Shown: positions 59,863 to 64,000 of the stretch, piece by piece
Layout of the letters: the number at the start of each line of letters is the position of its first letter
Position numbering within the stretch: position 1 is the stretch's first letter
From: Phaeovulum molybdatiresistens
GTDB taxonomy: Bacteria > Pseudomonadota > Alphaproteobacteria > Rhodobacterales > Rhodobacteraceae
Length of the DNA: 64,000 nt
Assembly: GCF_023544865.1 (NCBI RefSeq)
Contig: NZ_JAMJFX010000004.1
Span: forward strand, 97,441-161,440
Direction: 5' to 3'
Translations under genes and position numbers: made by a program
The notes under the pieces: generated by a model
Told to the model about the DNA's origin: nothing
Database searches by the model: none
The model's input: only the letters and a program-made list of their open reading frames with translations

Positions 59863-61050
59863 TCAGCTGCCAGCCGCGTCCAGCGCCCTTGCGCCAAGAC
59901 GTTCGAACGCGGCCTTGACGCGCACCATGAAACCGCCCTTGGCCACATCGGTTTGCGCCACAAGCGGCACCCGGCGCGGCGCATCCAGCCCCGGCACGGT
60001 GATCACCAGTTCGCCCAAGGCCTGGCCCGCGGCCACGGGGGCCTCGATCGGGCCGTTGAAGATCGCCTCGGCGGTCATCGTATCCTGCGCCAGCGCGGGC
60101 ACCAGCATGGTCACATCCTCGGCCGGGACCAGACCGACCGATTGCGCCTCACCCAGCCAGACCGGCGCTTCGGCCAGCCGCTTGCCCTTTTGCACCACGG
60201 TTTTCATCACGAACTGGCGGAAGGCCCAGTTCACGATGCCTTCGGATTCGCCGCGCCGCTGTTCCTCGGTCTCAAGGCCGGTGATGACAAAGACCACCCG
60301 CCGGTCGCCCTGCACGGCCGACCCCGCCAGCCCATAGCCCGCCTCAGAGGTGTGGCCGGTTTTCAGCCCGTCCGCCTGCCAGTCGGTGCCGCGCATCGCC
60401 AGCAGCGGGTTGCGGTTGTTGGCATTGGCCGGGGCACGATCCTTGTAGTTGAAGTTCGTTTCGGCGAAAATCGGATAGAATTCAGGGAATTCGGTGATCA
60501 GCCGCACCGACAGGATGCCCAGATCCTCCATCGACATGCGATGGCCCGGATGCGGCCAGCCCGAGGCATTGGCGAAGATCGAATTTTCCATGCCAAGCGC
60601 CCGGGCGCGTTCGATCATCAGCTTGGCAAAGGCGTCCTCGGACCCGGCCAGCCCCTCGGCCACGACGACGCAGGCGTCATTGCCCGAATTCACCACGATG
60701 CCGTGGATCAGCTCGCGCACGGTGGGGCGGTCAAGCTCGTTCAGGAACATGGTCGATCCGCCCATTTCCTTGGCGCGGGTGGAAACCGAGAAGGTCGTGT
60801 CCATCGTGACGCGCCCATCGCGCAGCGCCTCGAACAGCATGTTCAGCGTCATCAGCTTGGACATCGAGGCCGGCGGCAGCGCCACATCGGCGTTCTTTTC
60901 CAGAAGCACCGTCTGCGTGGTCACATCATAGACCCAGGCCGCGCTGGCCTGGGTGTCGAAGGCGCGGGCGGGCAGGGCGGCCAGCAGCGACAGCGCCGTG
61001 GCGGCGGCAAGGCGGGCCAGCAGGCGGGGGGCGGGGCGGAAAAGGGTCAT
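59863..61050 (-). CDS. D-alanyl-D-alanine carboxypeptidase (PBP5/6 type)
   Basis: A low-molecular-weight PBP of 395 residues with an N-terminal signal peptide (about 1-30, ending ARAFD). The catalytic motifs are SMSK near 61-64, SGN and KTGHTSEAG, with the C-terminal PBP5 domain and a likely amphipathic anchor. It trims pentapeptides in the periplasm, matching the envelope theme of the dcw genes. It is 12 bp after the SPOR lipoprotein gene and 6 bp before tmk, so an operon is likely. Confidence 0.92.
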   Translation of the reverse strand: MTLFRPAPRLLARLAAATALSLLAALPARAFDTQASAAWVYDVTTQTVLLEKNADVALPPASMSKLMTLNMLFEALRDGRVTMDTTFSVSTRAKEMGGSTMFLNELDRPTVRELIHGIVVNSGNDACVVVAEGLAGSEDAFAKLMIERARALGMENSIFANASGWPHPGHRMSMEDLGILSVRLITEFPEFYPIFAETNFNYKDRAPANANNRNPLLAMRGTDWQADGLKTGHTSEAGYGLAGSAVQGDRRVVFVITGLETEEQRRGESEGIVNWAFRQFVMKTVVQKGKRLAEAPVWLGEAQSVGLVPAEDVTMLVPALAQDTMTAEAIFNGPIEAPVAAGQALGELVITVPGLDAPRRVPLVAQTDVAKGGFMVRVKAAFERLGARALDAAGS

Positions 61051-61062
61051 CAGGCGGTCCGA

Positions 61063-61908
61063 TCAGTTCGAAATGGCATAGGCATCGGCATAGCCGAGCC
61101 CCTTGATCTTGGTCAGCATCGCGTTGCGCTCGGCGACGGTGGCGGCGGGGCCCGCGACCACGCGCCAGAAGGTCTTGCCCTGGCTTTCCTCCTTGCGGAT
61201 CGCGGCCGTAAGGCCCGCGTCGGTCATCTGCGTGGCGGCGCGTTTGGCATTGGCCTCGACGCTGAAGATGCCGATCTGGGCATAGGCCTTGAACCCGGCT
61301 TCCGGCGCTGGGGCGGGCGTCGGTGTGGCGGGCGCGGCCTCGGCCTTGGCGATGGCCTGGCTTGCGGAATTGGCAATCTCGGCGATCGGGCGCGCCTCGA
61401 TGACCTCGCCGCTGATCGCCGATCCTTCAGCGATCACGGGGCCCTCGACCAGCGGTTCGGGGGCGGCGACCACCTCACGGCGCAGCGCCACCACCGACAG
61501 TTTCGTCGGCGCGCCCGCCAGCATGCCCAGTTCCGCCGCCGCATCCGACGAGACCTGAAGCCTTGGCCCGGGCTGTTCGCGTTCACGCCGGAACAGCGCC
61601 CCCACGACCGATTTGCCGTTGGTTGTGTTGCGGATCAGCACCCGTTCGGGGTCTTTTACATCGGGATGCGCCACCCAGACCCCGCCCAACGAGGGCCGGC
61701 CATCCCAAAGCCCGTCGCCTTCCGCGGCAAAGACCTTGGGCGCCTCGACATCGCGTTCGATGCCGGCAGGCGCGCTGGCCCCGGCGCCTTCGGGTGCGAC
61801 CGCGTCGCCGCCAAGGCCCGCGAAGGGCAGGGTTCCCGCCTCGCATCCCGCCAGCACCGCCCCGGCCGCCAGCACCAGTGCAAACCGTCTAATTTCCTGC
61901 CTCGACAT
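61063..61908 (-). CDS. SPOR domain-containing lipoprotein
   Basis: A protein of 281 residues. The lipobox VLAGC at about 18-22 marks it as lipidated. The C-terminal SPOR domain (about 205-281: AYAQIGIFSVEANAKRAATQM, then FWRVVAGPAATVAERNAML) binds denuded glycan strands at the septum. The Pro/Ala-rich stretch between is a likely linker. It precedes a D,D-carboxypeptidase gene, a frequent pairing that hints at septal remodelling. An RlpA-like role is possible, but the RlpA catalytic domain is not visible. Confidence 0.9.
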   Translation of the reverse strand: MSRQEIRRFALVLAAGAVLAGCEAGTLPFAGLGGDAVAPEGAGASAPAGIERDVEAPKVFAAEGDGLWDGRPSLGGVWVAHPDVKDPERVLIRNTTNGKSVVGALFRREREQPGPRLQVSSDAAAELGMLAGAPTKLSVVALRREVVAAPEPLVEGPVIAEGSAISGEVIEARPIAEIANSASQAIAKAEAAPATPTPAPAPEAGFKAYAQIGIFSVEANAKRAATQMTDAGLTAAIRKEESQGKTFWRVVAGPAATVAERNAMLTKIKGLGYADAYAISN

Positions 61909-62176
61909 TCTGACCCTTCCCGCACGGTTGCCCGCGCCTGTCCCTGAACCACCCGCAAGGGCACCCGCCCACGCCCCGTTGCGGCCTGCGCGGCCGGGGC
62001 CTCGTTTTGCGCAAGATTAGCCGGTCCGCCCGGCCAAGAAAAGTGCGGCACAGGCCTGCCTGCGGATTTCAGCGCGCGGCGTCTTTCAGAATCGCGTGAT
62101 CTGGTCTAAGCGCTGCCCCGCAGGACTTGACGCGCCGGCCGGACAGCCAAGGCCATCAGGCGCGCCGCCCTGCACC

Positions 62177-62266
62177 GGAAGTGTGGCCGAGTGGTTTAAG
62201 GCTCCAGTCTTGAAAACTGGCGTGCGGGGAACCGTACCGTGGGTTCGAATCCCACCGCTTCCGCCA
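62177..62266 (+). tRNA. tRNA-Ser (UGA anticodon)
   Basis: A 90-nt class II tRNA with encoded CCA. The acceptor GGAAGTG pairs with CGCTTCC, the anticodon stem CCAGT/ACTGG carries the loop CTTGAAA (anticodon TGA), the T-arm is GTGGG-TTCGAAT-CCCAC, and a long variable arm is present, as expected for serine. Confidence 0.97.
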
Positions 62267-62566
62267 ATATTTTCAGGCAATTCTTTGATTTAATTTGATA
62301 AATCGGCAACGCGGTTTTTCGTCCCCCCCAGAAATTCCCCCTCAATCGCTTGGATGTCCCCGGAATAAGCCGGAACATGCCAGCCCAGCGCTGGAACGGT
62401 TCGCGGATCATGCCGCCGGCTAGATCGGCCTATTTTAGACGCCTCGGGGGGGCAAGACGCGAAGTTCTGGGAAGTTACAATTCCCCCGCCTAGCGCGCGT
62501 GCGCGCGCGCGTATTGCTTCACAAACTCGCTTTTTACGGCTCGGGAAAACTCGGCCAGCCTTCGCG

Positions 62567-62600
62567 CGTGCGCGCGTGGAAAGCGTGCGCGCGTGGAAAG
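62567..62600. repeat. Two tandem 17-bp repeats
   Basis: CGTGCGCGCGTGGAAAG occurs twice in a row. A related alternating GCGCGCGTGCGCGCGCGCGT tract lies 50 bp upstream. Such tracts can adopt Z-DNA. Confidence 0.8.
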
Positions 62601-62739
62601 ATAGCGAAACTCGGCCATCCCTCGCGCGTAGATACCTCTCCAAAAACTCGGCCCCGTGTGAAAACCTGTGTTTGCGTTTGCCGTGAAGGAAGTGCGCCGG
62701 TTCCGATTCCAGGGGGCCAGAGTTCGCACCGCCCCCCCC

Positions 62740-62767
62740 CAGCCCATAAGATAAATGTTGATTTCGC
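62740..62767 (+). repeat. 28-bp inverted repeat, left copy
   Basis: CAGCCCATAAGATAAATG followed by TTGATTTCGC. It matches 25 of 28 positions of the inverted copy at 63152-63179; both have a run of C next to them. Confidence 0.8.
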
Positions 62768-62840
62768 TCCGCCGGCCAAACCTCGCAAGAAATAATAAAA
62801 CTAATTTCAATGCCTTGCGCGGCAGGCGAGTTGCCCCTCG

Positions 62841-62878
62841 CGATTCAACCCGCGAAGAATTCTTCGGGAGTTGAATCG
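62841..62878. repeat. 38-bp near-palindrome
   Basis: CGATTCAAC and GTTGAATCG at the ends with CGAAGAA/TTCTTCG at the centre; only two of the 19 base pairs mismatch. It could be an operator, a terminator stem or a recombination site. Confidence 0.7.
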
Positions 62879-63151
62879 CTGTCTGGTAGATCAACCAGGA
62901 CGGGAAGTCGAAATCTGGCTCAATTCCTTGCGGCATCCGGACCTGGGATGCCCGGGAGATCCTCCCCGATTGATAGAGGCCAACCGGACGAAACGCCTTA
63001 AAAACAAGGCCACCTTACGGTGCTCACCCAGTTGGCTGAACTTGCCCGCGCCTGCGAATTCTTTCAAGAATACTCTGCACAGGGCGCGCTGCATAGCCGA
63101 ACGGAACAGGAACCCTACGCCAGCCACAAGGCTACTCGCCCAGCCCGGTCG

Positions 63152-63179
63152 GCAAGATCAACATTTATCTTAGGGGCTG
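63152..63179 (-). repeat. 28-bp inverted repeat, right copy
   Basis: The inverted counterpart of 62740-62767, followed on the plus strand by a run of 13 C (63181-63193). The two copies enclose about 385 bp with no recognisable gene. Confidence 0.8.
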
Positions 63180-63247
63180 GCCCCCCCCCCCCCGGTAGGT
63201 TCTTCCAAGGGTCCAGATTGTGAGGGTCGGCAAGGCCCGATGTGCTT

Positions 63248-63499
63248 TTAGGGCCAGAGCGCCTTAGAGGGTTGAAGGTTCACGCCCAGCGCCTGCCGCT
63301 TGCGCTTCGCCCGCTTCCGGCAGGCTTCCCGGCAATAAACTGCATCCGCGCGCCGGGTCATTGGCACATGCCCGCCGCACTCGGGACAGGTCCAGCCATC
63401 GCGGATTAGCTTCCACAGCACGGCCTTGGCGCGGGCCAGCCGGTGCCGCCTGTTGACCTGGGCTAGAAAGCCACTTGTCGGCCAGACTTCGGCCTGCAC
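63248..63499 (-). CDS. Small zinc-ribbon-like hypothetical protein
   Basis: An open frame of 83 residues starting at GTG (63499). TCPECGGHVPMTRRADAVYC plus CREACRKRAKRKRQ forms a CxxC...CxxxC array with basic residues, which suggests a zinc-bound nucleic-acid-binding fold. The same frame stays open upstream for about 28 codons and reads PPDPFGISYDETPDSRPIV, which also looks protein-like but has no start codon, so the N-terminus may be truncated. It lies alone in the accessory tail. Confidence 0.5.
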   Translation of the reverse strand: MQAEVWPTSGFLAQVNRRHRLARAKAVLWKLIRDGWTCPECGGHVPMTRRADAVYCREACRKRAKRKRQALGVNLQPSKALWP

Positions 63500-63924
63500 A
63501 ATCGGCCTGCTGTCGGGGGTTTCGTCGTAAGAGATGCCGAAGGGGTCCGGGGGCAGGCATGCCTTGATTTCCTTGTTTCTATTTCAAGGGCCAGAGCCAG
63601 GTTAAGTCATTGGCGGGAAAGCCTATGAGGTTTCCAACCTATCTCGGCCCGAAAATCCCGAAAGCCCCGCCTTTGCGGTCCCGTGATGGCACGTTCGGTT
63701 GTTCTGTGACTATCAGGGGCTTGCACTTCGCCCATCCGCATACAGAATCGGCGTGGAAGAACCCGTGACTGATCGCGCGGCTGCTATCGTTTAGGCTTTG
63801 GCCACAGTTTAGTCGCATCGCGGTGCTGCGCTGTAGCGCCCCGCACGGCATTTGGCGTAGATAGGACTGGCCTAGCCGTTTCGGTTCGTTCAGAGAGCCG
63901 CTTGGCCAGAATGTGGATGATCAG
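63500..63924. other. Non-coding stretch, nothing recognised
   Basis: Apart from the possible upstream extension of the zinc-ribbon frame (to about 63586) no gene, RNA or clear regulatory element was recognised. The words GGGCCAGAGC near 63585 and 63253 recur, which may be chance. Confidence 0.4.
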
Positions 63925-64000
63925 GGCTCTGTTGCACAAATCAGCTGATGGCCGAGGTTTCCCTTTCCGTGGACAGACTCATCCCACAGCTTCAGTGACG
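63925..64000. mobile_element. Insertion sequence end (partial)
   Basis: GGCTCTGTTGCACAAATC at 63925 is the kind of terminal inverted repeat found at ends of IS elements of the IS5 or IS6 families. The remaining 60 bp run to the window edge; on the minus strand the frame ending VTEAVG then TGA could be the last codons of a transposase. Family assignment needs the rest of the element. Confidence 0.55.

Larger units (their letters stand above)
62267..63247. other. Gene-poor accessory stretch beside tRNA-Ser
   Basis: No convincing gene. The DNA has alternating purine-pyrimidine GC tracts, direct and inverted repeats (listed separately), homopolymer C runs and frequent AT-rich words unlike the compact coding region before it. 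The open frames here are arginine-rich readings of the GC tracts without family features. It may be a decayed mobile element next to a tRNA, but no att duplicate of the tRNA end was seen. Confidence 0.5.

Noticed and set aside
62086..62280. Minus-strand frame reading GGSGGIRTHGTVP
   Set aside because: This is the antisense of tRNA-Ser, a common spurious protein call.
62490..62936. Arg/Ala/His-rich minus-strand frame in the tail
   Set aside because: It translates the alternating GC tracts and part of the inverted repeat; no domain, no start site.

Overview
This is a high-GC alphaproteobacterial chromosome segment, almost certainly from the family Rhodobacteraceae (Rhodobacter/Paracoccus relatives). 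The evidence is the gene set: a long division and cell-wall (dcw) cluster carrying a DUF2484 gene, aerobic-type CobS/CobT cobaltochelatase, an NDUFS4-type complex I accessory subunit, malate synthase G, a DUF3422 protein, a GTTC-N7-GTTC LexA box, and two RNA loci known from Rhodobacter sphaeroides. These are a DUF1127 gene followed by CcsR-type small RNAs, and a terminated leader in front of mraZ that resembles UpsM. No genus can be fixed from the sequence alone.

Layout. 1-1,260 (minus): 5' part of rlmJ, then a DUF1127 (CcaF1-like) gene followed by eight hairpins arranged as four pairs, read as four CcsR-type sRNAs; the last hairpin has a T-tract and looks like the terminator. 1,508-2,578: mrp/apbC. 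2,579-3,262: a long regulatory region with three clusters of TGGGA-type repeats at a 10-bp period (candidate MraZ sites), an intrinsic terminator and the UpsM-like leader. 3,263-23,316: dcw cluster mraZ-rsmH-ftsL-ftsI-murE-murF-mraY-murD, a reversed HIT-family gene, then ftsW-murG-murC-DUF2484-murB-ddl-ftsQ-ftsA-ftsZ, followed by lpxC, bamD and recN to 27,154. Many genes overlap by ATGA or TAATG junctions, so translational coupling is likely. A terminator and a promoter candidate separate ftsA from ftsZ.

27,187-45,728: mixed metabolism. It holds an FAD-linked oxidase with an NTF2-like partner, a pepP-cobT-cobS operon, a DUF808 membrane protein, J-domain, BolA and DUF4177 proteins, gatB, pepN, glcB with a GlcG/HbpS-like gene, a class I glutaminase-like hydrolase and kynureninase. 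45,855-55,456: an ICMT-like methyltransferase, pntAB, DUF3422, an orphan ParA, a secreted putative metallopeptidase, uvrB and the NDUFS4-like gene. 55,530-61,908 (minus): SPOR lipoprotein, D,D-carboxypeptidase, tmk, holB, tatD, a PhnP-like MBL hydrolase and an AEC transporter, mostly tightly packed.

62,177-64,000: tRNA-Ser(UGA), then a gene-poor accessory stretch with different composition. It has alternating GC/GT tracts, a 17-bp tandem repeat, a 38-bp near-palindrome, a 28-bp inverted repeat, a C13 run, one small zinc-ribbon ORF and an insertion-sequence end at the window edge.

The most rewarding parts for follow-up are the CcsR array, the mraZ upstream region, the reversed HIT gene inside the dcw cluster, the three related intergenic hairpin elements (11.0, 35.0 and 38.2 kb) and the decayed tail next to tRNA-Ser.
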